A stretch of DNA of 64,000 nt from JAWQFO01 sp033436665 (GCF_033436665.1 NZ_JAWQFO010000002.1:795959-859958), one strand, 5' to 3'; positions 7,522 to 16,326 are shown, counted from the first letter of the stretch. Notes: generated from the sequence alone by a model not told the origin. Translations and numbers: made by a program.

Positions 7522-8844
7522 TTAGGTGCATGGACGCGCCTCGATGAGCATGTCGTTGATTGCGGTCCGCCGTGTCTGCCGGTCGAGCGTGTAGGTGTTC
7601 CGCCTGAACTCGATTCCTTCGAGGAGGGCCTTCACGTACCCCGACACGGTGTCGGCGGCCATGATCAAGGTCGAGTCCAGTGTGTGGACGTACTTGCTCG
7701 TGACCGAGCCTTTGGCGTGCCCGATGAGCGCGGCAATGGTGATTTCGGTGAAGCCAAGATCGTTGGCGATGCTGGCGAAGCTGTGGCGCAGTACATGGGG
7801 CGTCACATCCCAAAGCGGAGTGTCCGAAAACAGCTTCTTCCAGCTTTGGGGAAAGTTTCCGACGGCGTTGTCTGCGCCCTGGCCGGGAAAGACGAACGTC
7901 CCATCCCGTTTAAGGCGGGAGGCTTCGAGATAATCGATCACCGGAAGACCGACAGGGCGGACAGATGCGCCTTCCTTGCTGTCCTTCAATCGAAGGCAGC
8001 TGCCCTCGATATCGACTTCACTCCAGCGAAGACCGATGATCTCGCCACGCCGGCAACCGGTCAGGGCGATGAGGCGGAGGATCTCTGCGTGGATGCCATA
8101 GTGACTGTCGTTCTGGACGTCCTTTAGGATGCCGCCCAGCGTCCGATACTCGGCTTCGCTCAGACGCCTGTCGCGCACCTTGTATCTCGGCTTCTTGAGG
8201 CCGTGCGTCGGGTTCTGATCGATGATCCCCGCCTCGATCGCGTAGGTGAAGATGCCGCCAAGGAGGCCCATGGTGCGGATAGCGGTTCCGCGCCCGCCGC
8301 GTACGATCGCTTTACCGCGCAACTTCTCTGTCTTCATCACCACGCGCGTCTTCCCGGCGATGATGTCTTTCATCAGGTTGTTCATGTCCGGTTTGGTGAT
8401 GTCCTTGATCCTCCGCGTACCGAGCAAAGGGATGATGTGCCGGCGGATACGGCCGACATCGGTCGCGACTGTGGTGGCCTTCTTGGGACGACCGCCTTTG
8501 CCAAGAACAAGACCGGCCTCCATGTCGGCGATATACTGCTCGCACAGTTCCCGAACCGTGACCGCTCGACGCTCTTCCTCCCGCTCGGCTGCGGGATCAT
8601 CGCCCTGGGCGACGTCACCCAAACGAACCTTCGCCTCGCGGCGGGCAGTTTCCGGGGTCCACACTCCGTGCAATCCGATCGCATAGCGGCGCGACCGTCC
8701 GCGTGCGCGATACTGAATGACGTAGCTGCGCTTGCCGGACGGAAAGACCCGCAACCCAAAGCCCGGAAGTTCATCGTCCCAAATGATGTAGTCCTTGGTC
8801 TGCGGCTCGGCGCCGTCTACGGTTCGCTTCGTGATCTTCGCCAT
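7522..8844 (-). CDS. Tyrosine recombinase (P4-type island integrase with DUF4102 N-terminus)
   Basis: I place the start at the ATG at 8844 (protein begins MAKITKRTVD), giving about 440 residues. The N-terminal DUF4102 arm-binding domain is visible in the DDELPGFGLRVFPSGKRSYV region. The catalytic set is present: Arg in TGCRRGEIIGLRW, HVLRHSFAS (His-x-x-Arg), GHAKGSVTSKYVHT with the second His and the nucleophile Tyr. Such integrases insert islands into tRNA 3' ends. Here the tRNA-Arg remnant lies only about 180 bases upstream, with repeats between that look like arm sites. The gene reads toward the island interior. It is intact and so potentially active. Confidence 0.95.
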   Translation of the reverse strand: MAKITKRTVDGAEPQTKDYIIWDDELPGFGLRVFPSGKRSYVIQYRARGRSRRYAIGLHGVWTPETARREAKVRLGDVAQGDDPAAEREEERRAVTVRELCEQYIADMEAGLVLGKGGRPKKATTVATDVGRIRRHIIPLLGTRRIKDITKPDMNNLMKDIIAGKTRVVMKTEKLRGKAIVRGGRGTAIRTMGLLGGIFTYAIEAGIIDQNPTHGLKKPRYKVRDRRLSEAEYRTLGGILKDVQNDSHYGIHAEILRLIALTGCRRGEIIGLRWSEVDIEGSCLRLKDSKEGASVRPVGLPVIDYLEASRLKRDGTFVFPGQGADNAVGNFPQSWKKLFSDTPLWDVTPHVLRHSFASIANDLGFTEITIAALIGHAKGSVTSKYVHTLDSTLIMAADTVSGYVKALLEGIEFRRNTYTLDRQTRRTAINDMLIEARPCT

Positions 8845-8874
8845 CGTCTCGGTCCCTGTCGGACCCGGATTTCG

Positions 8875-8991
8875 CGTAAGCACCACGTAAGCACTTGGGA
8901 GCAAATTCCGGGGTTGTCGCGGGATAGAGTTTTCGGAGCGTCGATTCATAAAGTCTATGTGAAACAGTGCTTTATCGTGCTCTGGCGTGCT
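8875..8991. repeat. Clustered GTGCT-type repeats between integrase and attachment core (putative arm sites)
   Basis: CGTAAGCAC occurs at 8875-8883 and 8886-8894 (11-bp period). GTGCT occurs at 8967, 8977 and 8987, exactly 10 bp apart, the last two inside CGTGCTCTG repeats. The minus-strand form of the first pair, GTGCTTACG, shares the GTGCT core. Helically phased short repeats beside the core site are typical arm-type binding sites for DUF4102 integrases. This is inference from pattern and position. Confidence 0.45.
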
Positions 8992-9024
8992 CTGTCGCGC
9001 AATTCGGAAAGGCCATTAGGCCAG

Positions 9025-9069
9025 CTCCGAAGGCAGAGGCCAGAGGTTCGAATCCTCTTGGGTCCGCCA
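9025..9069 (+). repeat. attachment-site remnant: 3' part of tRNA-Arg(CCG)
   Basis: These 45 bases fold as the 3' part of a tRNA. They comprise anticodon loop CTCCGAA (anticodon CCG), 3' anticodon strand GGCAG, a five-base variable loop, a perfect T-arm (AGAGG/CCTCT with loop TTCGAAT), 3' acceptor strand TGGGTCC, discriminator G and CCA. The 5' acceptor, D-arm and 5' anticodon strand are absent upstream, so this is no functional tRNA. Homology starts exactly in the anticodon loop, a usual crossover point. It is the attachment-site repeat marking the right end of the island. The intact tRNA-Arg should lie left of the window on the plus strand. Confidence 0.8.
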
Positions 9070-9071
9070 GA

Positions 9072-9093
9072 TTTACCAAATTTTCGGTAAAAG
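9072..9093 (+). terminator. weak hairpin after the tRNA remnant
   Basis: TTTACC and GGTAAA (9072-9077, 9086-9091) can form a six-base stem with an eight-base loop just after the CCA. It was probably the terminator of the original tRNA-Arg gene. The 9094-9249 stretch holds nothing else I recognise. Confidence 0.35.
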
Positions 9094-9249
9094 GGACGGT
9101 AGGCGCCCGTCAGGTCCCGGCGCAGATCCGATCGGCCGGCTGACGGCAATTCAAGCGTTGGATTTCGGTATCGCCGCTATGCGTGGTCTGTCTTCGAGAA
9201 CCGAGCGCGGCCGCCCGAGAGACATCTCGCCGTGTCCCGGCTTGCCGCG

Positions 9250-10293
9250 TCAGAGACGGTCCAGCACCGCGCTGACGATCCGGCCGGTCTCTGGCCAGCC
9301 GGGCAGGCTGCGGCCCGCGCGCGTCGCATTGGCGGCACAGGTTTGACGCAAGGTGTTGTCGGTCAGCAGCCTGTCGAGCGCTGCGGCAAAGGCCTTCGCA
9401 TCCTCGCCTTGAACCAGCAGCCCGGCGTTGGCGGGCACCGTGTCCGGGACCGCGCCGACCCGGCAGGACACGATCGGCAGCCCGTAGGACAGCGCCTCGT
9501 CGAAGACCATGCCGTAGCCTTCGTAGCGCGTGGCGAGCGCAAAGAGCGTCGCCTCGCGAAACAGCCGGTCGAGTTCTGTGTCACCGATCTTGCCGGCCAG
9601 CCGAACCCGACCCCCAAGATTCAGATCGTCGCGCAGGCGCTCGAGACGCTGCATCTCTCCGGGCGCGTGTTCCTTTCCGACGATGACCGCCTGCCAATCC
9701 AGGCCGGTAAGGTCGGCAAGCGCGCGCAGCAGAATGTCGTGACCCTTGCGCGGATGCAGGATGCCGACGGACAGAATCAGCGGCGGCGCGGCGGGGCTCC
9801 GCCTGGCCGAAGGTGGCCGATCCGTGCCGGGCGGGGCGATGGTGATCGCTTCGGGCGGGGCCCCGTAGCGCTCGACGAGGATGCGTTTGGTATGCGGGCT
9901 CGGGACGACGACATGGGACGCGAGACGCAGGTTGTCGCGCTCGGTGCGGAAGAGTTGCTCCGCACGCGCCGGCGCGAGACCGCTTTCAAGCGCCAGAGGG
10001 TGATGGATCATCGCCACGACGGGCGCGCGGACCTGCGCGAAGCCCGCGGTTTCCAGAGCGCCGAAGACCAGCCCGTCGACGATGACCGGGATATCCGGCG
10101 ACAGCGCTGACATCTGTGCCACCGCGTCATCCGTTTCGGCGGCGTCTGGATCGGGAAAGCCGGCGCCGAGCCGAAGATGCTGCATCGGATGCCCCAGCTC
10201 TGACAGGGCGCCGAGCAGGCGGCGCTCGTAGATGTAGCCGCCGGTGACGGTCGCGATATCGCCGGGGATCGCGAAGGCGGCTGGGCGTTTCAT
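9250..10293 (-). CDS. GT4-family glycosyltransferase
   Basis: About 347 residues from the ATG at 10293, which overlaps the stop of the upstream permease gene by four bases (ATGA). The N-terminal GDIATVTGGYIYERRLLGAL loop is the acceptor/nucleotide-side glycine loop of GT-B enzymes. The C-terminal half has ILSVGILHPRKGHD, then the EGYGMVFDEALSYGLPIV stretch carrying the E-x7-E signature of GT4 enzymes that transfer a sugar from a nucleotide sugar. There is no membrane segment. It is odd as the last gene of an ABC importer operon; the overlap argues for joint expression, but the acceptor is unknown. Confidence 0.85.
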   Translation of the reverse strand: MKRPAAFAIPGDIATVTGGYIYERRLLGALSELGHPMQHLRLGAGFPDPDAAETDDAVAQMSALSPDIPVIVDGLVFGALETAGFAQVRAPVVAMIHHPLALESGLAPARAEQLFRTERDNLRLASHVVVPSPHTKRILVERYGAPPEAITIAPPGTDRPPSARRSPAAPPLILSVGILHPRKGHDILLRALADLTGLDWQAVIVGKEHAPGEMQRLERLRDDLNLGGRVRLAGKIGDTELDRLFREATLFALATRYEGYGMVFDEALSYGLPIVSCRVGAVPDTVPANAGLLVQGEDAKAFAAALDRLLTDNTLRQTCAANATRAGRSLPGWPETGRIVSAVLDRL

Positions 10294-11894
10294 CGCGCGA
10301 GCTGCTCGCTGGCGAAGCGCGCGGCGACGGCGCGTTCGAGGCGGGCCACAAGCCCATGCAGCAGGACAGTCAGCAGCGCCACCACGACGACGCAGGACCA
10401 CAGCATGTCATAGTCCGACAGCGAGGCCGAAAGCGCCATCAGGCTGCCGATCCCGCGGCCGGTGGCAAGCCATTCGACAACCGTCGTGGCAAGGATCGAG
10501 GCCGGAACCGCCATCCGCGCGGCGGCGAAAAACGCAGGCAGCATTGCCGGCACGCGGGCATGCAGCAATTGCCTACCGCGCCCCGCGCCGTAGCTGCGCA
10601 TGACGTCGAGGATCTGTCCCGGGGCCTGTTTCAGCCCGTAAAGGCAGGCCACAAGCGTCGGAAAGAACACCATCAGCGCGACGAGAGCGATCGTGCCGGC
10701 GGCGCCGCGCCCGAGCAGGACGATGACCAAGGGCGCCGTGGTCACGATGGGCACGGAGCGCAGCGTGATCGCCAGCGGCATCGTCACCAGTGCGGCAAGC
10801 CGGTTTAGCGAGACGGCGATCGCAAGGCCGGCACCGGCGGCGAGCCCGGCGAGATAGCCGGGCAGCACGAAGACCAGCGTTTCGCCAAGGGCGGTCGTCA
10901 GCGTCTGCCGGGTCCCGGCTGCGTCGGTATCGAGAAAGAGCGCTCCGAAAACGTCACCCGGGCGCTTCGCGAAAAAGGGACTGAGATCGAACGCTGTCAT
11001 CAGCCCCCACCAGGCCGCAAGCACGGTAACAGCCACGACGGACCAGCGCAGCACCGCTCCTGCGATCCGCCCGGAGGTGCCGGTTGGCGGTGCGGATCGC
11101 GGCGGGGTGAGGATCACAGGCGGCGGGGCGCGTGTCACGGCCTCGGCCAGCCAGCCGATGGCGAGATAGGCGAGGATCGCGGCGGCCGCCGACAGGGTCG
11201 CGATGGCCCAGATCGCGTCGACGTCGAGCGCGCGCATGGCACGGATCGTGAGCACGCCGAGGCCGCGCTCGGCGCCGGTGAACTCTCCCACCATCGCGCC
11301 GAGAAAGGCCGCTGGGGCGGCGATCTGCAGTCCGGCGAAGAAGTAGGGCAGGGCGGCGCGGGCGCGCACGTGGACAAGCGCGCTCAGGCGTCCGCCGCCG
11401 TATGTCCGCACCAGATCGAACCAGGTCGCCGGTGCAGCCCGCACCCCGACCATCAGGGGCACGAAGGTCGTGTAGTAGACGGCAAGGCCCGCGAGCGTGA
11501 TCTGTGGCCCCGTGCCCGGACCGAAGAGCACGCGCAGGATGGGGCCGGTCGCAACCAGCGGCAGGCAAAAGACCAGAAGGGCGAGCGCGGACACGAGAGT
11601 TTCGCTCCGCGGCACAAGAATGGCGGTTGCGGCCAGCAAAAGTGCCGCGAGATTGCCGATCACGAAGCCCCAGGCGGCGCTTTGCGCTGTCGCGGACAGG
11701 GCTCGCATCATCAGGCCCGCGTTTTGCGACAGGTAGGTTGCGACCTCCACAGGCCCCACGATCACGAATGCCGCGCCGAGCGTGCGGGCGGAAAGCTCCC
11801 AGCCTGCAACGAGCGCCAGCACGGCAATGGTGACCAGCGGCGGTGATCTGCGGCCCGGCGCCGTTGCGGGACGCGGGGCGTCGAGCGCCGTCAT
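10290..11894 (-). CDS. Double-length ABC permease (SsuC/TauC-like tandem fusion)
   Basis: A 534-residue membrane protein made of two consecutive permease units (about 1-265 and 270-534), each the size of a normal SsuC/TauC-type subunit. Each has its own cytoplasmic coupling-helix region (TWFDLVRTYGGGRLSALVHVRARAA-like in the first, QILDVMRSYGAGRGRQLLHAR-like in the second; both are approximate labels). It would supply both membrane halves of one importer, instead of a homodimer. It lies between the ATPase gene and the glycosyltransferase gene, with four-base overlaps at both ends. Substrate is set by the NMT1-type binding protein at 12678-13667. Confidence 0.9.
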   Translation of the reverse strand: MTALDAPRPATAPGRRSPPLVTIAVLALVAGWELSARTLGAAFVIVGPVEVATYLSQNAGLMMRALSATAQSAAWGFVIGNLAALLLAATAILVPRSETLVSALALLVFCLPLVATGPILRVLFGPGTGPQITLAGLAVYYTTFVPLMVGVRAAPATWFDLVRTYGGGRLSALVHVRARAALPYFFAGLQIAAPAAFLGAMVGEFTGAERGLGVLTIRAMRALDVDAIWAIATLSAAAAILAYLAIGWLAEAVTRAPPPVILTPPRSAPPTGTSGRIAGAVLRWSVVAVTVLAAWWGLMTAFDLSPFFAKRPGDVFGALFLDTDAAGTRQTLTTALGETLVFVLPGYLAGLAAGAGLAIAVSLNRLAALVTMPLAITLRSVPIVTTAPLVIVLLGRGAAGTIALVALMVFFPTLVACLYGLKQAPGQILDVMRSYGAGRGRQLLHARVPAMLPAFFAAARMAVPASILATTVVEWLATGRGIGSLMALSASLSDYDMLWSCVVVVALLTVLLHGLVARLERAVAARFASEQLAR

Positions 11895-12688
11895 TGCGCG
11901 GCAAGTTGCGTCGAGGGACGGTCCATGCCGCGGGCGAGGGCTGCGTTGACCTCTTCGGCGAGTGCGCGGAAGCCGGGATCGTTTGCCAACCCGGCCCGGC
12001 GCGGACGGTCCAGCGGAACGGCGATGTCGGCGACGACCTGGGCGGGCCGCGGCGACAGGACGATGATCCGGTCCGACAGCATGACCGCCTCGCTGACCGA
12101 ATGGGTGACCAGCAGCGTCGTGGCGCGGCGCGCCTCCCAGATCGGCGGAAGATCCTCGGCCAGCGCGCGACGGGTCAACTCGTCCACCGCACCGAAAGGT
12201 TCGTCGAGCAGCAGCACGTCCGGCGCGGTCACCATGGCCCGGGCAATCGCGGCGCGTTGGCGCATGCCGCCCGAAAGCGCGGCGGGCCGCGTGTCGCCGA
12301 AACCGTCAAGCCCGACAAGCTCGATCAACCGGTCGATGCCCTCGCGGTCGGCGGGCCTCCGCGCCAGTTTCAACGCCAGCGCGATGTTCCCGCGCACGGT
12401 CTTCCACGGCAGCAGCGACGGGTCCTGAAAGGCGATGGCAATCCGCCCGCGCGCAGCCAGCGCATGGGGCGGATCGCCACCGATGGTCACCGTTCCCGTG
12501 CTCGGCTCTTCCAGCCCGGCGACAAGTCTCAGCAGCGTAGACTTGCCGCAGCCCGAGGGGCCAACAAGTGCCGTGGTCTCGCCCGCGGCAAAGGTCAGAT
12601 CGACCGGAGACAGTGCCGCCATGTCTCCGAACCGCTTGGCAAGGCCGGTACAGACGATGCCGTTCGTGAGGGCTGTTTCAGCCGCCAT
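11891..12688 (-). CDS. ABC transporter ATPase (nitrate/sulfonate/taurine/HMP class)
   Basis: 265 residues with a complete ATPase set: Walker A GPSGCGKST, Q-loop FQDPSLLPW, signature LSGGMRQRAAIARA, Walker B VLLLDEPFGAVDE and the switch His in LLVTHSVSEA. The SLLPW and GGMRQR wording is typical of SsuB/TauB/ThiZ-type importers. Its start overlaps the end of the binding-protein gene by 11 bases, and its end overlaps the permease gene by four. It energises the importer formed with the fused permease. Confidence 0.95.
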   Translation of the reverse strand: MAAETALTNGIVCTGLAKRFGDMAALSPVDLTFAAGETTALVGPSGCGKSTLLRLVAGLEEPSTGTVTIGGDPPHALAARGRIAIAFQDPSLLPWKTVRGNIALALKLARRPADREGIDRLIELVGLDGFGDTRPAALSGGMRQRAAIARAMVTAPDVLLLDEPFGAVDELTRRALAEDLPPIWEARRATTLLVTHSVSEAVMLSDRIIVLSPRPAQVVADIAVPLDRPRRAGLANDPGFRALAEEVNAALARGMDRPSTQLAAQ

Positions 12689-13667
12689 GTATCTCTTCGA
12701 GAATCGAGCGGTCCCAGAGATCGGGCGTCACGTCGCGACCCAGGAGCGCCAGCGTCTCGATGTTGGCGGCGACGGTCTCTTCGGTCCACCAGCCGAAGCC
12801 GTTTTCGTCGGTCAGGTCCGAGAACATCAGCGGCACCTGCCGTTCGGCCTGGAGCTTCTGGGTGTCGAGGTCGAGACCGGCATCGGGGAAGCGCCGAACC
12901 GTGAGGTCCGCGGCTGCGTCGGTGTCCGCGCGGTAGGCATCCCAGCCCGCGACCTCACCCGCCATCAGCTTGACGATGTCGGCGCGGCGGTTGGCGAGGC
13001 TGTCCTCGGTGGCGATATAGGTCTGCGAATGCACCGCGTAGCCGTGATCGGCCAGCAGCATGGTGCGGCTCTCGACGCCGTTCACGGCCATCGCGACCGG
13101 CAGGTCGGTCTCCCAGCAGAGCAGGCAGTCGACCTCGCCGGCGAGCAGCGGCTGGGCGGAGTACTGCGTCGGCACGACCTCGACCGCCGCGGCGTCGACC
13201 CCGTTGAGCGTGCAGACCGCTTCGAGCACGGGCGTGTTGGCCAGCGCCATGCCGATGCGCCGTCCGGGCAGGTCTGCGGGTGTCTCGACCGGGTTGCCGG
13301 GCAGCGAGGCGATGACGAAGGGGTTCTTCTGCATGGCGACGGCGATGATCTTGAACGGCGCGCCTTCGGCCACGGCGGCGGCGGTGTAATCCGCCGCCGA
13401 AATCCCGACGAGAGCCGCGCCGGAGATGACCTGCGGTTCCACGGGCGCATTGGGTCCGCCCTGCATCAGCGTGACCTCGAGCCCGGCATCGCGCCAGAGC
13501 CCGCGCTCCTGCGCGATGTAGCTGCCGGCGAATTGCACCGAATGGAGCCAGGACAATTGCAGGCCGGTGGCGGTCTGCGCGCGCAACCTCGGCGCGGTCA
13601 GGCCGAGGGCGGCCGCGCCGAGACCGAGAGACAACGCGCTGCGCCGGGAATAGACTTGTCGTGTCAT
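12678..13667 (-). CDS. NMT1/THI5-like periplasmic substrate-binding protein
   Basis: 329 residues with a twin-arginine-type signal (SRRSALSLGLGAAALGL, cleavage near APRLRAQ). The mature part begins LSWLHSVQFAGSYIAQERGLW, the hallmark opening of NMT1/THI5-like binding proteins, followed by GISAADYTAAAVAEGAPFK and LLCWETDLP. Relatives bind thiamine pyrimidine precursors, riboflavin-type or other heterocyclic compounds, or sulfonates. No thiamine genes are nearby and the leader upstream shows no TPP-riboswitch motifs, so the ligand is open. First gene of a four-gene operon with ATPase, fused permease and glycosyltransferase. Confidence 0.9.
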   Translation of the reverse strand: MTRQVYSRRSALSLGLGAAALGLTAPRLRAQTATGLQLSWLHSVQFAGSYIAQERGLWRDAGLEVTLMQGGPNAPVEPQVISGAALVGISAADYTAAAVAEGAPFKIIAVAMQKNPFVIASLPGNPVETPADLPGRRIGMALANTPVLEAVCTLNGVDAAAVEVVPTQYSAQPLLAGEVDCLLCWETDLPVAMAVNGVESRTMLLADHGYAVHSQTYIATEDSLANRRADIVKLMAGEVAGWDAYRADTDAAADLTVRRFPDAGLDLDTQKLQAERQVPLMFSDLTDENGFGWWTEETVAANIETLALLGRDVTPDLWDRSILEEIHGG

Positions 13668-13755
13668 GAAATCACCTCTTGCCGATGCTGTCGGGCCGCA
13701 TTTGCGGCGATTGGTCGGGGTCGCCCCGTCTTGTCATGAAGGGAACACGCCAGCG

Positions 13756-14343
13756 TCACTCCTGCCGGATTGCCTCGAATTCGATGATGATGTCGACCGC
13801 GTCCCCGACAAAGACCGGCAGCGCATAGGTGCTGCCGAAGTCGCTGCGCAGAACGCTTGCGGTCGCCGAGATCCCGATCGTCTCCTTGCCGTGGCAGCAG
13901 GGATAGTCGGCCACCTGGTTGAGCGTGACGTCGAGTGTGACCGGTTGCGTGACACCGCGGATGGTCAGGTCACCCGTGACGGTGCCGGTGGTGTCGGACG
14001 CCGGGGTCCCGCCTTCTGCGACGAATGTGATGTCAGGGTTGGCTTCGGCATCGAGAAAGTCGCCTGATCGCACATGGACATCGCGTTCCTCGTGATCGGT
14101 GTCGACGCTGGCGGCGCCGATGCGCACCTCGACAGCGCCCAGTTCGCGCGTTTCGGGGTCGTAGGTAAAACTGCCCTCGAGATCGGAAAAGCGCCCCAGC
14201 ACCTTGGCATACCCGGCGTGCATCACCGTGAAGGCGATCACCGCGTGATCGCGGTCGATCGCCCATGTCGCGGGCTCGGCGCGCAACGCGCTCGTGCCGG
14301 CGGCAAGGGCGAGGCTGGCGGCAATCAGGGCGTGTCGCGTCAT
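13756..14343 (-). CDS. YceI-family periplasmic lipid-binding protein
   Basis: 195 residues. Signal peptide MTRHALIAASLALAAGTSALRAE, then the YceI fold: TWAIDRDHAVIAFTVMHAGY, LGRFSDLEGSFTYDPE, SVDTDHEERDVHVRSGDFLDAE and DLTIRGVTQPVTLDVTL. YceI proteins are lipocalin-like and bind isoprenoid chains in the periplasm. GAGGAG precedes the ATG at good spacing. The opgH stop is only 11 bases upstream, so the two are one transcription unit. A role in handling the polyprenyl or glucan products of OpgH is conceivable but not shown. Confidence 0.9.
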   Translation of the reverse strand: MTRHALIAASLALAAGTSALRAEPATWAIDRDHAVIAFTVMHAGYAKVLGRFSDLEGSFTYDPETRELGAVEVRIGAASVDTDHEERDVHVRSGDFLDAEANPDITFVAEGGTPASDTTGTVTGDLTIRGVTQPVTLDVTLNQVADYPCCHGKETIGISATASVLRSDFGSTYALPVFVGDAVDIIIEFEAIRQE

Positions 14344-14354
14344 GTCGGGTCTCC

Positions 14355-16160
14355 TCAGGTCACGGTGGCGGGGCGCGTGGTGATCGGCGCATCGTCCGGC
14401 GCCGCGCGATCCTCGGGGATGTCGAAAAGCCCGCGCGCCCGGCTCCAGCGCCCGAGCGCGGGCGCCGTGGTCAGCGTGGCCAGCGGGATCGCTCCGGCAA
14501 GCGCAAGAACGATCGGGGCGGCAAAGGGCAGGGTCCACGGGGCGGCGAGCCCGAGCCAGGCCGCCATCGCGATCCCGGCCAGTGTGTGCGGCCAGAGCGC
14601 GCGCGCCGCCTCGGACCATTCCAGCCGGGCGCGGCTGCGTTGCTGCGGTCGCCAGCCCGGGCTGCGCCCGAGAAGAAGCCGCAGGCCGAACAGGGTCAGC
14701 GAGAAGGCGACGACGGGGGCCACCAGCATCATCAGCGCGGCTTCGGCGAAAAAGCCGCGCAGCACGCGCCCGCGGCCACCGTAGGCCTCGGCGCTTCGAC
14801 GTCGTGTCAGCACCTGCGCTACCCCCATGATCTTCGGCATCAGGCTGATCGTCATCAGGATAGCGAAGAAACCCAGACCCATCCAGACCGGCAGGCTGCG
14901 CATCTGGTCGGTGGTCGTGGCGACCAGCGTGCCGAGCAGGATGAAGGCCATCCACGCCGGCGCCCCGATGTACATCTGGATCGCGAGCAACAGTTGCATG
15001 CGGCTCACCGGCAGCAGCCCGGGCATGCCGAGCAGACGCAGATACTGCATGTTGCCGTTCATCCAGCGCAGCTCGCGCCCGATGAAGTCGACAAGGCTCG
15101 GCGGGTTTTCCTCGCGGCTCTCGGACTCCTCGGCCATGACCCGGACCTCGAAGCCCGCGCGGCGCATCAGCACCGCTTCCACCTGGTCGTGACTGAGGAT
15201 GTGACCGGCCAGCGGGCCGCGTCCCGGCAGCACCGGCAGGCGGCAGTGACGCCGAAACGCCTCGGTCCGGATGATCAGGTTGTGACCCCAGTTCGGCCCG
15301 CAATCGGCCTGCCACCAGGCCGCGCCGAGCGTGTATGAGCGCATGCCGTGGCGCATGCCGAACTGGAAAGCGCGGGTGAAGAAGGTCTTGGAGGGCATCC
15401 CGGTCACGAGGCTTTGCAGCATTCCGATCTCGGGGCTTTCCTGCATCACCCGGACCATGCGAAACAGCGTTTCGGCGCCCATTTCGCTGTCGGCATCCAG
15501 CGGCAGGAAATAGTTGTAGGCGTCACCATCGCTGTCCAGGAAATCGAAGATATTGCCGGCTTTGTAGCCGGTGTTCTCCATGCGTCGGCGATAGTGGATG
15601 CGGGCGCCCGGCGCCGCCTTGCGCCAGCGCGCGATCACCTCCGCCTCGGCGGCGGCGACGGCGGCATCGCGGGTGTCGCTCAGGACGTGAAAGGCGAAGT
15701 TCGAGGCCCAGGGGCTACGCGCGATCGCGCTTTCGAGACGCTGCAGCCGCGCCCGCCAGGCCTGCGGGTCCTCGTCGCGCACCGGCATCACGATGGCGAC
15801 CCGCGACGTCAGCGGGGCATCGTCATCGGCAAGCGCGAGGGCAGAGGCGACATACCTGGCTGCCGCGGGGCCATACGCGCGGTCGATCAGCAGGCCGAGA
15901 AGGCTGTTCCAGAACCCGACGCAGAGCCAGGGCACGGTCAGGGCGAAACTCGCGAGCATGAGCACTTCGCCCCAGATCAGCCCGCCGCGCATCAGCAGAC
16001 CCAGCATAAGGGCGTTCAGAACAAGGAAGGACACGAGATTGAGTGCGAGGAAAAGTCGGCGCCTGGACCTCACCGGTGACGCCGTCCAGCCTGGTGCATG
16101 CGCCTGCACCTCCGATCGGGGCGCCTCGCTCTCATGCGCGAAACTTTCGTTAAACTGCAA
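14355..16160 (-). CDS. opgH: Glucans biosynthesis glucosyltransferase H (OpgH/MdoH)
   Basis: 601 residues. It is an inner-membrane GT2 enzyme that makes the backbone of osmoregulated periplasmic glucans from UDP-glucose. Visible are two N-terminal membrane helices, VAIVMPVRDED, LPLDADSEMGAE (DxD metal site), GPNWGHNLIIRTEAF, the LSHDQVEAVLMRRAG catalytic Asp region, and ELRWMNGNMQYLRLL (the Q/RxxRW-like motif of processive enzymes), then several C-terminal helices. The start is a TTG with GAGGGG upstream. The usual partner opgG is not next to it. It is followed directly by a yceI gene. The length fits the shorter alphaproteobacterial OpgH proteins rather than the roughly 850-residue enterobacterial form. 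Confidence 0.93.
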   Translation of the reverse strand: MQFNESFAHESEAPRSEVQAHAPGWTASPVRSRRRLFLALNLVSFLVLNALMLGLLMRGGLIWGEVLMLASFALTVPWLCVGFWNSLLGLLIDRAYGPAAARYVASALALADDDAPLTSRVAIVMPVRDEDPQAWRARLQRLESAIARSPWASNFAFHVLSDTRDAAVAAAEAEVIARWRKAAPGARIHYRRRMENTGYKAGNIFDFLDSDGDAYNYFLPLDADSEMGAETLFRMVRVMQESPEIGMLQSLVTGMPSKTFFTRAFQFGMRHGMRSYTLGAAWWQADCGPNWGHNLIIRTEAFRRHCRLPVLPGRGPLAGHILSHDQVEAVLMRRAGFEVRVMAEESESREENPPSLVDFIGRELRWMNGNMQYLRLLGMPGLLPVSRMQLLLAIQMYIGAPAWMAFILLGTLVATTTDQMRSLPVWMGLGFFAILMTISLMPKIMGVAQVLTRRRSAEAYGGRGRVLRGFFAEAALMMLVAPVVAFSLTLFGLRLLLGRSPGWRPQQRSRARLEWSEAARALWPHTLAGIAMAAWLGLAAPWTLPFAAPIVLALAGAIPLATLTTAPALGRWSRARGLFDIPEDRAAPDDAPITTRPATVT

Positions 16161-16326
16161 TGCGATGCCCCTCGTTCACACGGTATGTCATGGCCCGGAA
16201 CAACGTTACGGCCAATAACAACTTCGTGCAGACCATCGGGGGAATACGCAACGCGCGGCGTCCGGAACGGCAAACAGCGGGCGAAGAGGGCGGGGCCGAA
16301 GCCTTGGCGTGGTCCGTCGCGCAGGT

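Noticed and set aside
8985..9069. a complete tRNA gene at the island end
   Set aside because: No 5' acceptor strand pairing with TGGGTCC, no D-arm and no 5' anticodon strand are present upstream; only the 3' part fits.
13668..13755. TPP riboswitch upstream of the NMT1-type binding protein
   Set aside because: The conserved CTGAGA and ACCTGA elements are absent in this short gap.
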